From assembly GCF_900176535.1 (NCBI RefSeq), contig NZ_FWXT01000001.1:2790001-2854000 (forward strand): DNA of 64,000 nt, written 5' to 3'. The position numbers were made by a program, and so were the translations under genes. Origin of the DNA: Pedobacter africanus. Lineage in GTDB: Bacteria > Bacteroidota > Bacteroidia > Sphingobacteriales > Sphingobacteriaceae. The notes beneath the pieces are model-generated. The model did not search any database. It was not told the DNA's origin and saw only the letters and a program-made list of their open reading frames with translations. Numbering within the stretch: the first letter of the stretch is position 1; the number at the start of each line of letters is the position of its first letter. Of this stretch, positions 40,797 to 50,677 are shown in pieces.

Positions 40797-43700
40797 TTAT
40801 CTGATTAAATGTATTGCCCCGGTACGTTTAGGTGGTGAGCTGTCGTAAGTCATCCCCTTCCATTCTGAACCGTTGACCATTTTTACGTCTATTTTCCAGT
40901 AATATACACCCTGCGGCATGGCGGTGCCTTTAAATGTGCCGTCCCAGCCCTCTGCAGGCCGGCCTTCTTCCAGTTTGGTGGTTTCCCATAAAAGCTGCCC
41001 CCATTTGTTGAATACGCCAAAGCGCCAGGACAGGATGCCCGATCCTTTGGCGCGGAACTCGCGCAGTTCGGGCCTGGTATCTCCCGGGGTAAAGGCATTC
41101 GGTACAAACAGGTAGCCAGGTACGCCTTTAATGGTTACGTTTTTAAATGTAGTTGTAAAACAACCCTGCTGATTGGTGGTTTTAAGGGTTACTTTATATG
41201 TGCCTGTATCCAGATAGGTATGGCTTGGGTTTCTTTGCGAAGATGTAGTGCCATCACCGAAGTCCCATTCCCAGATGCTTGGGTTGTTGGTACTTTCGTC
41301 CTGGAAATTGAAAGTATAGTCAGGGATGCTGATGAGTGTCGAAGGATTGACATTAAATGCCGCTACAGGGGGCTGTACAATGCGGATAAACTGGTTCTTG
41401 ATAACGGTCATTGAGCAGCCCAGCGCATTGGTTGTGGTAAGCGTTACTGCGTAATATTCCTGTGTGCCTGTATAGATATGTGTCGGTTCAAATTCGTTAG
41501 ACACAGGAGAACCGTCCCCAAAATTCCAGGAATAGCTAACCGCGCCTGTGCTGGTATTGGTAAATTTTACGGCCAAGCCTGTGCAACCGAGTGTATTCAA
41601 TGCACTAAAGTCTGTCTGTGGCTGTGCACGTACTACTATAGTTTCAGATGTGGTATCTGTAGAGCAGCCATTGGTTGCAGTTAAGAGTACCTTGTAGGTC
41701 CCCGGATTGGTAAAGGTGTACTGGAACCTCTCAGGAGCAATGATGGATACCCTGGGCTGGGAACCATCGTTAAAATCGACTGTATAACTTGTTGCTCCGG
41801 TGGTATTGTTATCGAAGGTAACAGTATGCGGAGCACAGCCAATAAGTTCAGGGCCATTTACCACCAGTTGCGCATTTACTGTATTTGGTCTCACAATAAT
41901 CTGATAGGGGGTAGTGGTAATGGTGCCGCATTGATTTACAGCGGTGAGTGTGGCATTAAATGTTCTTACCGTTGTGGTGGTCCGGTAAATGTGGGTTACC
42001 GTACTCCTGTCGGTTGTCTCAACTGGAGCGGTTCCGTCTCCGAAATTGAAAGTATAGGTAATTCCGGTTTGTGCCGGTGAATTGTTACTGAAATTAACGG
42101 TCAAGGGCGAACACCCATTTGTGGTACTTGGTGAGAATATTGGCCTTGGGGGCGATTTTACCAGGATGTTAACTTTTGCTGAATCTGTTCCGCAGCTGGT
42201 AATTGAGTAAAGAGTAACCACATAGGTGGTATCTTTACCCGAAGCATCAGGCTGAAAGGTAATGGTTGGTGGGTTGGCATTGTTTGAGCTTTGGCCATTG
42301 CCGAAGTTCCATCTGAATGTAGCACCGGCGTTAAGGTCGGAATTGTTTACGAAATTTACCTGCAATGGGCCGCAACCTTGTGTGGTGTTCTGTGTAAACG
42401 AGGCCGGTACAGCCTGGTTGGTACTGAACACATGGCTCATTTCGTGGCTGGTACAGCCCAGGCTGCTGGTTACAAGCAGCCTGATGGTTACTGATTGGTT
42501 ACTTCCTGTTATGGTGTACCCAGGGAATGCTGGTCCTGTACCGATCTGTGTGGTTCCCGCAAACCAGGTGTATGTACCGTTTCTGTCGGGATGCTCAACT
42601 ACAGCAACAGGCAGGGCAAAAGGAAAACATCCGATGTCACTTGTCCAGCTGAACTCTGCAAGTGCATTCGGGTTCACCGTTATTTTTACCGGATTACTTG
42701 GAATTGCAAGGCTTCCGCAAGCTGCAGTACTGGCATTTCGTCTGAAATAAGTTGTTGCAGTAAGTGCCAAAGGCTGATAATCGATGAAGTTGGCCCCGCT
42801 TATATCGGTCCATGTTGTACCATCAGGACTGGATTGCCATTGATAACTGAATGTGCCGTCTCCTCCTGTGGGAGCAATTCCTGTGAGCGGTTGAGGTGTA
42901 CTTCCAGCACATATGATTTGATCTGCAACAATGTTGTTGTCCTTTATGGCAGGCCGCACATTGATTGTCCATACATTACTGGTGTCTGTACATCCTCCGC
43001 TGGTTACTATCCTGCGGAAGCTGACTGTGCCTCCGGTATTGAGGATAATGACCAGGTCTTTGTCCGTACCATCGCTTAGTTGCGGTCTCCAGGGATCGGT
43101 ATTTACCTGAGATTCCCATTGATAGGTATAGTTTCCGTTGCCCCCTGTAGGAACACTTCCATTCAGGATTACTTCCTGGCCGTTGCAGACAATGGTAACT
43201 GTACTGGCAATGCTTTGGTTGAGGGGAGGGTTGTTGGTGATAATAACCTCATCGTTGGTAGGTCCGCAGGCACCGGTTCCGGTTATGGTCCATACAAAGC
43301 GGTAGGTCTGGCCTGCAATTAAATTGCTTACCGTACTTGTCGGACTGGTAGGATCCGTAATGCCTGCCGATGGAGCTCCGGCAGGGATAGTCCAAAGCCC
43401 GGTTTCGCCTGGGTTGGCCGGGGCATTTCCTGCCAGTATCGCAGTCCTTTCATTGCACAATATCTGATCCATACCCGCATTGGCCACTGTAGATGCCGGT
43501 GATACCGTGATCATCGTTGCCGTGGAAGGCATACTGTTGCATTGTCCATTTTGCACTATTGCCCTGTAATAGGTTGTAGCGTTCAGATTGCTAAAGGAGT
43601 AGGTTGTACCGATATTTGTACCGGTAATGGTTGTCCAGTTGGTGCCATCAGGACTGCTTTCCCACCTGATCACTGATCCCAGATGTCCGCTAAGCGTAAT

Positions 43701-46700
43701 TGTGCCGGTATTCGTACCAGCGCATACCGTGGTAGGTGTACCTGCTGTTGTACCTGGGACTGTAGGTTCATTAACGATAATTTCAACCTCGTCAGTAGTT
43801 GCTGAACAAGCTCCTAGTGCTGATATGGTCCAGGTAAATCGGTACCTCTCACCGGGTTTTAATCCATTTACAGTTGTTGTGGGGCTATTTGGGTTGGCGA
43901 AAGTAACGGCTGTAGTGTTGCTGGTGGTGGTGTTCGTCCATACACCTGTCCCAACTGTCGCTGTATTTCCTTCAAGGGTATAACTACTGGCAGCACAGAT
44001 ACTTTTATCAGCCCCTGCATTGGCAACGGTTAATGCAGGATCAACATTTATTGTAACGGTTACCGGTGTTCCGGGACAGCCTGTAGCAGAATGAGGTGTG
44101 ATGATATAGGTTACACTTCCTTGTATTGTTCCGGTATTGATGAGCACATCATTTAGAATTGTTATTGCAGCAGGAGTTGAATTACTGGTGTTCCCTGTTA
44201 CGCCATTAGCTGGAGTACTGGTCCAGGTATAGGTAGTCCCCGATAAATTTGAGGTTAATGCAATATTGGTCGATTCGTTGCTGCATACTGTAGTTTTTGC
44301 CGGTGTAGCAGTGAGTATAGGTTTTGGTGTAATGGTAACTGTAAGGGTAAAAGTTTCGCCCGGGCAGCCATCATTGTTAGATGTTATCGTATAGGTAACG
44401 GTGGCGTTATTTAAAGGATCACTGTTCGATAATAAATCAGCTATAAGGATGCCGGGTGCTGCTGAGTTTGCATAGCCGCTTGCATTGGTTGAGCCTGTTG
44501 CGGTCCAGGTGTAAGTGGTATTAACCAGATTGGACGTAGGTGCATAATTTGCCCGGGTATCTGTACATATACTTTTTGTCGGACTGCTGGTAATGAGTAT
44601 TTCTTTTTTTATGATAATTCTAACTTCATCTGTAACACTGGAGCATGGGGCTTCAAGTTGTGTGTCCGCTGTGAAATTCAGCACGACTAATCCATTTGTT
44701 CTTTCCTGAGCAGTTGGAATGTAAGTGGTAACAGGGTTGGTTCTGTCTCCAAACGTACCCAATCCACCAACCCATCTCTGATTGGTTATGGCGCCGGTGT
44801 TAGCGGCACTGAGCTGTACCATATTTTGCGTAAAGCAAATGGTCTGATCTGGTCCGGCATTGATCTGCGGGGCTGGGAAAAATTCTAAAATTTGACTGTC
44901 CTTTACGCCTAAGGGATTACATGTATTTTTATGGGTTACTGTAATTTTATAGGCTATGTTTCTTTTAAAATTAATTGATGGATATTTTGTATTTGGTCCC
45001 GTTCCATCTTCGAAGCTATAATCAGCGTTGGTTAAAGGCGTACCGGCAATATCTGTAACTTCCCATGTATATGTGTCTGAAAGAGGGATTTGGGTTCCTG
45101 TGAGCGTTGTTGTTGTTACGGTTCCAGGGGCATCATCAAATTTATAGGTGCCTAAAGTGCAGAGTTTCTTGTCAGGGGATAAAACTGCTACCGCCGGGCC
45201 ATTTATAATCACAATCGGATCAGGAGAAACGGTTCTGAAAACACCACAGGAACCTGAAGTTATTTCGAGTGCAATAGTATATACCCCTGGTTCAGTAAGA
45301 TTAAATTCAGGATTAGGGATTCCGTTTGTAAATGTTGTAAAGCGAACTCCATTTGCATTGGTCACTATCCAGTTATAAGTATGGTTTGGGGGTGGGGTAC
45401 AACCTGGGTCAATAAACGACTTGTCCTGTACACGCACAGTAAATGGGGCGCAACCGGTAGTTCCCCCAATAATATCGAAAGCTGGCCGAGGGGGCTCCTG
45501 TATACAAATGGTCGTGGTAAATTCACTGGGCAGGCAAATTCCTACACCGTTTGAGGCAACCAATCTTATCGTATGGATACCCTTTGTAGTAAATGTATAG
45601 TCTAAAGGATCTGTATTAGATGTTTCTTTCACTTTAACTCCATCTACATACCATGTATAATCCATGATTGGAGAACAGTTAGCCCTGGTACCACCAATTG
45701 AGGCATTTGTAAACCTAATAGATGTATTAATACAACCAACAGAGTTTACTGGTGTAATTCGTGCGATAGGGTTAATGAACACCTGCGCATAGGCTGTTAC
45801 TGGTCTGCTAAAGTTACAAATCAGACTGATGGCATTTATTGTTGCCTTGAAAGAGTTGAGTATAGGAGGGTTTCCTGGAATTGCTGGTTCGCCACAGGAG
45901 CTTCTGGTATAATTATGCGAAACCCTTGATGCGTTGTTGACTACGTCATAAAGTGTAGATTCACTGGTCGAGCCATCACCCCAGTCTACTCTATAGATGG
46001 TTCCAGGGTAATTGTTGTCTATACCACCGGCTAATGCAAGCTCAAATGATACCCTTGCCGTTTGCCCCGGCCCATTGATGCAGCCAATATTTTGTCCGCT
46101 GTCCTGAATGTTCACCAACAGGGGAGTATTGTGCAAAAAATAGGATCGGATAGATTTTACATCAACTCCCCCAATATTAGTTGTTGATGTAACCGTTACT
46201 GAATAATATCCTAAATCTATTCCTGTCAGATCTACTCCGGTACCTATAATCTCATTAAAATTTGTGGAAGTTCCGGTCTTCAGGTTTTTCAAAGTAATGA
46301 CAACTGAACTTGGCGCTGCAGCATTGCTTTTTACCATCATGCTCTGGCCATTGATTGCTTCGGCCGGACACCAACCAATATGATCAGGCCCGAGAACCCT
46401 GTTTTGATTGCTTGGTGTAAGTGTTATAGTGGGGGCTGTCACATTACGAATATCTATTGTTCCAGGAACAGCGATAGTTTGAGCGGGATCGCTGGCTACA
46501 ATCCTTAATTTGTAGCCATTTCCCGCTGGTAAAGCCGGTAGGATTCCATTAATGAAAGGAGTGTAAAATCCAGTAAATGAGCCTATTTGTGTGCCGTTTC
46601 CCGCGAAATTTCCTGAAGCGTCTGAGATATATAGGGTAAAGCTATTTCCGATACCAAATTCTGATTGATTGTTTGGAAAATTAATCGGAACCGTTACGGT

Positions 46701-46814
46701 ACTTCCGCTGCCATACGGCCCTGCATCAACCGTACCAATAGTGATCTGAGAAAATACCTCAGATATTTGGAATAAAACGAGAGCAACTACTAAAATGAGT
46801 AAACGTTTTACCAT
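40797..46814 (-). CDS. Giant PKD/Ig-repeat adhesin with type B gliding-motility-associated C-terminal domain
   Basis: 2005 residues from the ATG at 46814; a GTG six bases earlier is less likely. A signal peptide (1-23) is followed by many Ig/PKD-like beta domains. Several modules in the middle repeat a pattern starting VANAG-D-ICN and ending in a strand with YRFVWTITG. Classical PKD domains follow (FGDGS, FGDGT motifs) at about 1560-1900. The last 100 residues (VPNAFTPGD, then FGVFNKWGQLLWE and GWDGTFKG-MPQGVYYW) form the type B sorting domain of the type IX secretion system. It is expected to be exported to the surface and retained as an adhesin. Glycan or cell contact is inferred. Confidence 0.92.
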   Translation of the reverse strand: MVKRLLILVVALVLFQISEVFSQITIGTVDAGPYGSGSTVTVPINFPNNQSEFGIGNSFTLYISDASGNFAGNGTQIGSFTGFYTPFINGILPALPAGNGYKLRIVASDPAQTIAVPGTIDIRNVTAPTITLTPSNQNRVLGPDHIGWCPAEAINGQSMMVKSNAAAPSSVVITLKNLKTGTSTNFNEIIGTGVDLTGIDLGYYSVTVTSTTNIGGVDVKSIRSYFLHNTPLLVNIQDSGQNIGCINGPGQTARVSFELALAGGIDNNYPGTIYRVDWGDGSTSESTLYDVVNNASRVSHNYTRSSCGEPAIPGNPPILNSFKATINAISLICNFSRPVTAYAQVFINPIARITPVNSVGCINTSIRFTNASIGGTRANCSPIMDYTWYVDGVKVKETSNTDPLDYTFTTKGIHTIRLVASNGVGICLPSEFTTTICIQEPPRPAFDIIGGTTGCAPFTVRVQDKSFIDPGCTPPPNHTYNWIVTNANGVRFTTFTNGIPNPEFNLTEPGVYTIALEITSGSCGVFRTVSPDPIVIINGPAVAVLSPDKKLCTLGTYKFDDAPGTVTTTTLTGTQIPLSDTYTWEVTDIAGTPLTNADYSFEDGTGPNTKYPSINFKRNIAYKITVTHKNTCNPLGVKDSQILEFFPAPQINAGPDQTICFTQNMVQLSAANTGAITNQRWVGGLGTFGDRTNPVTTYIPTAQERTNGLVVLNFTADTQLEAPCSSVTDEVRIIIKKEILITSSPTKSICTDTRANYAPTSNLVNTTYTWTATGSTNASGYANSAAPGILIADLLSNSDPLNNATVTYTITSNNDGCPGETFTLTVTITPKPILTATPAKTTVCSNESTNIALTSNLSGTTYTWTSTPANGVTGNTSNSTPAAITILNDVLINTGTIQGSVTYIITPHSATGCPGTPVTVTINVDPALTVANAGADKSICAASSYTLEGNTATVGTGVWTNTTTSNTTAVTFANPNSPTTTVNGLKPGERYRFTWTISALGACSATTDEVEIIVNEPTVPGTTAGTPTTVCAGTNTGTITLSGHLGSVIRWESSPDGTNWTTITGTNIGTTYSFSNLNATTYYRAIVQNGQCNSMPSTATMITVSPASTVANAGMDQILCNERTAILAGNAPANPGETGLWTIPAGAPSAGITDPTSPTSTVSNLIAGQTYRFVWTITGTGACGPTNDEVIITNNPPLNQSIASTVTIVCNGQEVILNGSVPTGGNGNYTYQWESQVNTDPWRPQLSDGTDKDLVIILNTGGTVSFRRIVTSGGCTDTSNVWTINVRPAIKDNNIVADQIICAGSTPQPLTGIAPTGGDGTFSYQWQSSPDGTTWTDISGANFIDYQPLALTATTYFRRNASTAACGSLAIPSNPVKITVNPNALAEFSWTSDIGCFPFALPVAVVEHPDRNGTYTWFAGTTQIGTGPAFPGYTITGSNQSVTIRLLVTSSLGCTSHEMSHVFSTNQAVPASFTQNTTQGCGPLQVNFVNNSDLNAGATFRWNFGNGQSSNNANPPTITFQPDASGKDTTYVVTLYSITSCGTDSAKVNILVKSPPRPIFSPSTTNGCSPLTVNFSNNSPAQTGITYTFNFGDGTAPVETTDRSTVTHIYRTTTTVRTFNATLTAVNQCGTITTTPYQIIVRPNTVNAQLVVNGPELIGCAPHTVTFDNNTTGATSYTVDFNDGSQPRVSIIAPERFQYTFTNPGTYKVLLTATNGCSTDTTSETIVVRAQPQTDFSALNTLGCTGLAVKFTNTSTGAVSYSWNFGDGSPVSNEFEPTHIYTGTQEYYAVTLTTTNALGCSMTVIKNQFIRIVQPPVAAFNVNPSTLISIPDYTFNFQDESTNNPSIWEWDFGDGTTSSQRNPSHTYLDTGTYKVTLKTTNQQGCFTTTFKNVTIKGVPGYLFVPNAFTPGDTRPELREFRAKGSGILSWRFGVFNKWGQLLWETTKLEEGRPAEGWDGTFKGTAMPQGVYYWKIDVKMVNGSEWKGMTYDSSPPKRTGAIHLIR

Positions 46815-46887
46815 ATACACGGGATGCTGTATAAAAGTAAATATTTTTTTGCTCTAATTAATTATTTTGTATTAAAACGGGCCAAAA

Positions 46888-46923
46888 TAAAAAAAAGCCA
46901 CGGAATTCTGTTCCGTGACTTTC
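46888..46923 (-). terminator. Terminator after groEL
   Basis: CACGGAA (46899-46905) pairs with TTCCGTG (46911-46917), and the stem extends past one mismatch with AAAG/CTTT. A run of eight or nine T residues follows on the minus strand. Confidence 0.8.
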
Positions 46924-46949
46924 TTCTTATTTAAATATGGTTTTTGTGA

Positions 46950-48593
46950 TTACATCATGCCGCCCATGCCGCCGCCGCCCATTGGAGGCATACCAGCACC
47001 GCCGGCAGGAGCATCTTCAGGATCATCAGCCAATACACATTCTGTTGTTAACAACATTGCTGCGATAGAGGCTGCGTTTTCCAATGCTACACGACCAACT
47101 TTAGTAGGGTCAATAACACCTGCTGCGATCAGGTTTTCATAAACATCTGTACGTGCATTGTAACCAAAGTCAGCTTTGCCTTCTTTAACTTTCTGTACAA
47201 CGATAGAACCTTCAATACCAGCATTCTGGCAAATCTGACGTAATGGCTCTTCGATAGCACGCTTAACGATAGCAATACCAGTAGTTTCGTCTTCGTTAGC
47301 ACCTTTCATGCCTTCCAATGCTTCAATCGCGCGGATGAAAGCCACACCACCACCTGCAACGATACCTTCTTCAACCGCTGCACGGGTTGCATGTAAAGCA
47401 TCATCAACACGGTCTTTTTTCTCTTTCATTTCAACTTCAGAAGCCGCACCTACATAAAGAACTGCAACACCACCAGCTAATTTAGCCAAACGCTCCTGTA
47501 GCTTTTCTTTATCGTAATCAGATGTTGTAGTCTCAATCTGAGCTTTGATCTGGTTCACACGGGCTTTGATGTCTTCAGACTGACCAGCACCATTAATTAC
47601 AGTAGTATTGTCTTTATCAACAACAACTTTTTCAGCAGTACCTAAGTAGCTCAGATCTGCATTCTCTAATTTATAACCTCTTTCTTCAGAAATAACAGTA
47701 CCACCGGTTAAGATCGCGATGTCTTCCAGCATGGCTTTTCTGCGGTCGCCAAAGCCTGGTGCTTTAACGGCAGCAACTTTCAGTGAACCACGGATTTTGT
47801 TTACTACCAATGTAGCTAAAGCCTCGCCGTCTAAATCTTCAGCGATGATCAGTAATGGCTTGCCGGTTTGAACTTGTTTTTCCAGAACAGGCAGCAATTC
47901 TTTCATGTTGCTGATCTTTTTGTCATAGATCAAAATGTAAGGGTTTTCTAATTCCGCTTCCATTTTATCTGCATTGGTTACAAAGTATGGAGATAGGTAA
48001 CCGCGGTCAAATTGCATACCTTCAACTGTTTTTACTTCAGTTTCAGTACCTTTTGCCTCTTCAACGGTAATTACACCGTCTTTACCAACTTTACCCATTG
48101 CTTCAGCAATCAGCGCACCAATTACTTCGTCGTTGTTGGCAGAAATCGCAGCAACCTGTTTAATTTTGTTGTTGTCTTCGCCTACAGTCTGCGACTGTGA
48201 TTTCAGGTTTTCAACGATGGCAGCAACAGCTTTGTCAATACCACGTTTCAAATCCATAGGGTTTGCACCGGCAGCTACGTTTTTAATACCCGCAGTAACA
48301 ATTGCCTGTGCCAGCACAGTCGCAGTTGTAGTTCCATCACCTGCAATATCAGCAGTTTTAGAAGCTACTTCTTTCACCATCTGCGCACCCATGTTTTCAA
48401 TAGGGTCTTTCAGCTCAATTTCTTTTGCTACAGTTACACCATCCTTGGTAATTGCTGGTGAACCGAATTTTTTGTCAATGATTACGTTACGGCCTTTTGG
48501 ACCTAAAGTTACTTTTACTGCATTAGCCAAAGTATCAACACCTCTTTTCAGGGCGTCGCGGGCTTCTACATTATATTTTACTTGTTTTGCCAT
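46950..48593 (-). CDS. groL: Chaperonin GroEL (Hsp60)
   Basis: 547 residues forming the 14-subunit folding chamber in the cytoplasm. The sequence has the usual N-terminus AKQVKYNVEARDALKRG, the ATP site GDGTTTATVLAQ (about 86-97), VAAVKAPGFGDRRKAM in the apical/intermediate region, and ends in the Gly-Met tail GGGMGGMM. It is cotranscribed with groES, 42 bases upstream. The terminator follows immediately. The call is unambiguous. Confidence 0.99.
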   Translation of the reverse strand: MAKQVKYNVEARDALKRGVDTLANAVKVTLGPKGRNVIIDKKFGSPAITKDGVTVAKEIELKDPIENMGAQMVKEVASKTADIAGDGTTTATVLAQAIVTAGIKNVAAGANPMDLKRGIDKAVAAIVENLKSQSQTVGEDNNKIKQVAAISANNDEVIGALIAEAMGKVGKDGVITVEEAKGTETEVKTVEGMQFDRGYLSPYFVTNADKMEAELENPYILIYDKKISNMKELLPVLEKQVQTGKPLLIIAEDLDGEALATLVVNKIRGSLKVAAVKAPGFGDRRKAMLEDIAILTGGTVISEERGYKLENADLSYLGTAEKVVVDKDNTTVINGAGQSEDIKARVNQIKAQIETTTSDYDKEKLQERLAKLAGGVAVLYVGAASEVEMKEKKDRVDDALHATRAAVEEGIVAGGGVAFIRAIEALEGMKGANEDETTGIAIVKRAIEEPLRQICQNAGIEGSIVVQKVKEGKADFGYNARTDVYENLIAAGVIDPTKVGRVALENAASIAAMLLTTECVLADDPEDAPAGGAGMPPMGGGGMGGMM

Positions 48594-48635
48594 TTCTTAA
48601 ATCTGATTAAGTTTACTGTTTAAATGTTATTCCAA

Positions 48636-48926
48636 TTATCCTACGATAGCGTAGATGTCGCTTTCGCGCATGATCAAATAGTCTTTACCGTCAATAGGAA
48701 GCTCAGTACCGCCATATTTACCATAAAGAACCACATCACCAACTTTAACTACTGGTTTCTTACCTTCTGAGTCCTCTTCTGAAACCGAAACCACAGTGCC
48801 TTTTGATGGTTTTTCTTTCGCAGTGTCAGGGATATAGATTCCTGATGCTGTTTTTTCTTCTGCCGCAGCAGGTTCAACAATAACTCTGTTTGCTGTACCT
48901 GAAATTGGTTTAAGGTTTAAAGCCAT
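48636..48926 (-). CDS. groS: Co-chaperonin GroES (Hsp10)
   Basis: 96 residues. The mobile-loop region contains EEKTASGIYIPDTAKEKPSK, followed by the roof hairpin region and DVVLYGKYGGTEL near the C-terminus. It caps the GroEL ring. Upstream are 174 gene-free bases to the secG terminator. A HrcA/CIRCE operator (TTAGCACTC-N9-GAGTGCTAA) is not present there and no full TAnnTTTG match is evident, so heat regulation must come from something else, perhaps an alternative sigma factor. Confidence 0.98.
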   Translation of the reverse strand: MALNLKPISGTANRVIVEPAAAEEKTASGIYIPDTAKEKPSKGTVVSVSEEDSEGKKPVVKVGDVVLYGKYGGTELPIDGKDYLIMRESDIYAIVG

Positions 48927-49100
48927 AACTTGATATTAATTTATTTTTTTAGTTAAAAATTAAAATTCATATTTCGTACGTAATTGTACACCGGTAACCC
49001 ATCAGTTTTTATGCCAATACAAATATGCTTGACAAATTTGCATTGCCCTGTCAGCTAAGGTATTTTGACGGAGCTTTTTTGTGTCAGAGTGGCAGGATAC

Positions 49101-49132
49101 AAAAAAAGCCCGGCACAATTGCACCGGGCTTT
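49101..49132 (-). terminator. Terminator after secG
   Basis: AAAGCCCGG (49105-49113) and CCGGGCTTT (49124-49132) form a 9-bp stem with a 10-base loop, followed by T residues on the minus strand. It closes the miaB-secG operon before groES. Confidence 0.85.
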
Positions 49133-49151
49133 CTATAAGTTAAGCTTATTT

Positions 49152-49499
49152 TTATTTCTTGGTGGTATCCTTAGCTGTGGCAGGAGTAGCAGAAGGTGCC
49201 AAACCGCTTCCTATTGGTGAAGGAGCAGGTGTTTTGTCCAGATGCTCCTGTATTTTAGAAGCGCCGGCGGCAGACGAACCACCAGATTTTGCAATTGTTG
49301 TAATCGATAAAGAAATCACTACAACTAAAGTCAATAAAACCCAGGTGCCTTTTTCCAGAACATCACCCGTACGTTGTACGCCAAACATATTGCTGCCAGC
49401 TCCACCTGTTGCCAGGCCACCGCCTTTAGGATTTTGTACCAAAACAAACAGCCCTAAAGCAACGCAAATAATGATCAATAAAATAATTAAAAAAAGCAT
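49152..49499 (-). CDS. secG: Preprotein translocase subunit SecG
   Basis: 115 residues: two membrane helices (about 1-17 and 53-72) joined by the conserved loop VQNPKGGGLATGGAGSNMFG, the SecG signature. The C-terminal tail of about 40 residues is rich in Ala, Pro, Ser and Lys and probably disordered. SecG stimulates the SecYEG channel. It is the final gene of the miaB - sigma-54 activator - lptE - unknown - secG operon, with a terminator 19 bases past the stop. Confidence 0.95.
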   Translation of the reverse strand: MLFLIILLIIICVALGLFVLVQNPKGGGLATGGAGSNMFGVQRTGDVLEKGTWVLLTLVVVISLSITTIAKSGGSSAAGASKIQEHLDKTPAPSPIGSGLAPSATPATAKDTTKK

Positions 49500-49513
49500 A
49501 ATGTGTTATGTTA

Positions 49514-50644
49514 TTAAATTTTCTTTTCTATAGATTGGATAAGGTCGGCAAAGTAACGGCTTTTTTCTGGAAACTTCAAACTTAATTTTTCATAAGTCTC
49601 TATCGCTTTGTCGTAAAGCATTTGCTCGATGTAAATTTTGGCTAAAGTTTCAGAGACGAGGTCGTTATGGTCCTCAGCGCTTTTTTTAGCCTTGTTCTCA
49701 TTATCGATCTGTTCCGGTTTTGGCGGACTGATCTGAGGATCTTTCTTGATGAAACTTTCGATGATCTCATCTCCTTTGGTCGGTGGCCTTAAACCCTCCT
49801 TAGGATAGGTAGCATCTTCTTCAGCATCAAAAGGGCTTTGCATATGAAATATGTGTTCTACATATTGCTGCTGCAGTTCACCTGGTTGATGAGGTACACC
49901 CGTCTTTTGCTGCCTTGCCGAAGGCATATTTTTCGGGGAGGCGTAAGGCTGAAAAATCTGCTGATGCTCCTTACGCGTTTTGGCCAGCCACCATAAAAAG
50001 GTGTAAGGGAGCTTGTCGTCGTCATATTTACTGATCACAACAGGCTCTTCCTGGTTGGCCGCTTCCATTTGTTCAGGCACATCCTGATAGACCATAACTG
50101 GTTTTTCCAGTTCGGGGATGGCTGTTTCTACCGTAAAATTCTCCTGAAAGGCAAAGAAGTCGGCCGATACAATGTTTTCGATAACCAGACCCTCCTCCAG
50201 TTTAGACTGCTGATTTGTAGGGTCAAACTCTTTAAAGTCGACTTCACTGATTTCCTCAAAGGTCTCCTGCTCATCTGCAGGCAGGTTCAGGTCCCCTTCA
50301 GTTTCGGCCAGGACTTCAGCAATTGCATCCATCTCAATCGGCTCCGGCTGACTGCTTACGGTATCAGCAGCAGGAATGACGTTGAAGGTCATATCGACCA
50401 GATCTTCCGGCGCATGTATCAGATTGTGCAGCAGCTGTCCGTTTGTGTAAAGTGCCGCGGTCGCCAGGCTATCATTCTTTTCAGGGCTTTGTAAGTTGGC
50501 TTTGGCCAATAAAAGGTGCAGGGGCTGGAAATATGGATAACGCTCGGTTAAATCTTTCAACAGCAAGGCATCGTCTTCTACAATTTCCTCAGGCGCTGTA
50601 AGCCATGCTGTCAGTTTTTGCTTTATGTCTAATTCCTGCTCCAC
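49514..50644 (-). CDS. Conserved acidic protein with a C-terminal TPR-like segment, unknown function (GTG start)
   Basis: 376 residues. The N-terminal third has a helical start with RYPYFQPLHLLLAKANL; the middle is strongly acidic and low in complexity. The last about 45 residues (ETLAKIYIEQMLYDKAIETY and following) fit one tetratricopeptide-like helix pair. No signal peptide or membrane helix is visible. The frame starts with GTG at 50644; an in-frame TAA lies five codons upstream and no ATG replaces it. It sits between lptE and secG, so a link to envelope assembly or export is possible, but no family is recognised. Confidence 0.7.
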   Translation of the reverse strand: MEQELDIKQKLTAWLTAPEEIVEDDALLLKDLTERYPYFQPLHLLLAKANLQSPEKNDSLATAALYTNGQLLHNLIHAPEDLVDMTFNVIPAADTVSSQPEPIEMDAIAEVLAETEGDLNLPADEQETFEEISEVDFKEFDPTNQQSKLEEGLVIENIVSADFFAFQENFTVETAIPELEKPVMVYQDVPEQMEAANQEEPVVISKYDDDKLPYTFLWWLAKTRKEHQQIFQPYASPKNMPSARQQKTGVPHQPGELQQQYVEHIFHMQSPFDAEEDATYPKEGLRPPTKGDEIIESFIKKDPQISPPKPEQIDNENKAKKSAEDHNDLVSETLAKIYIEQMLYDKAIETYEKLSLKFPEKSRYFADLIQSIEKKI

Positions 50645-50677
50645 GTTGCTAAGTTAACAATTGAAACTTCAATTTAG

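Noticed and set aside
42262..43322. Long plus-strand frames (162, 194 and 80 codons) inside the adhesin gene
   Set aside because: They are antisense to Thr/Gly/Asn-rich repeats, rich in Cys and Ser, and show no known motif.
48133..48600. 155-codon open frame antisense to groEL
   Set aside because: groEL is certain and codes on the other strand; the frame mirrors its codon structure and has no promoter or recognisable domain.
48927..49100. Search for a CIRCE/HrcA operator before groES
   Set aside because: No TTAGCACTC-N9-GAGTGCTAA or near match; only a short TGACA/TGTCA repeat near 49030-49053, too weak to call.
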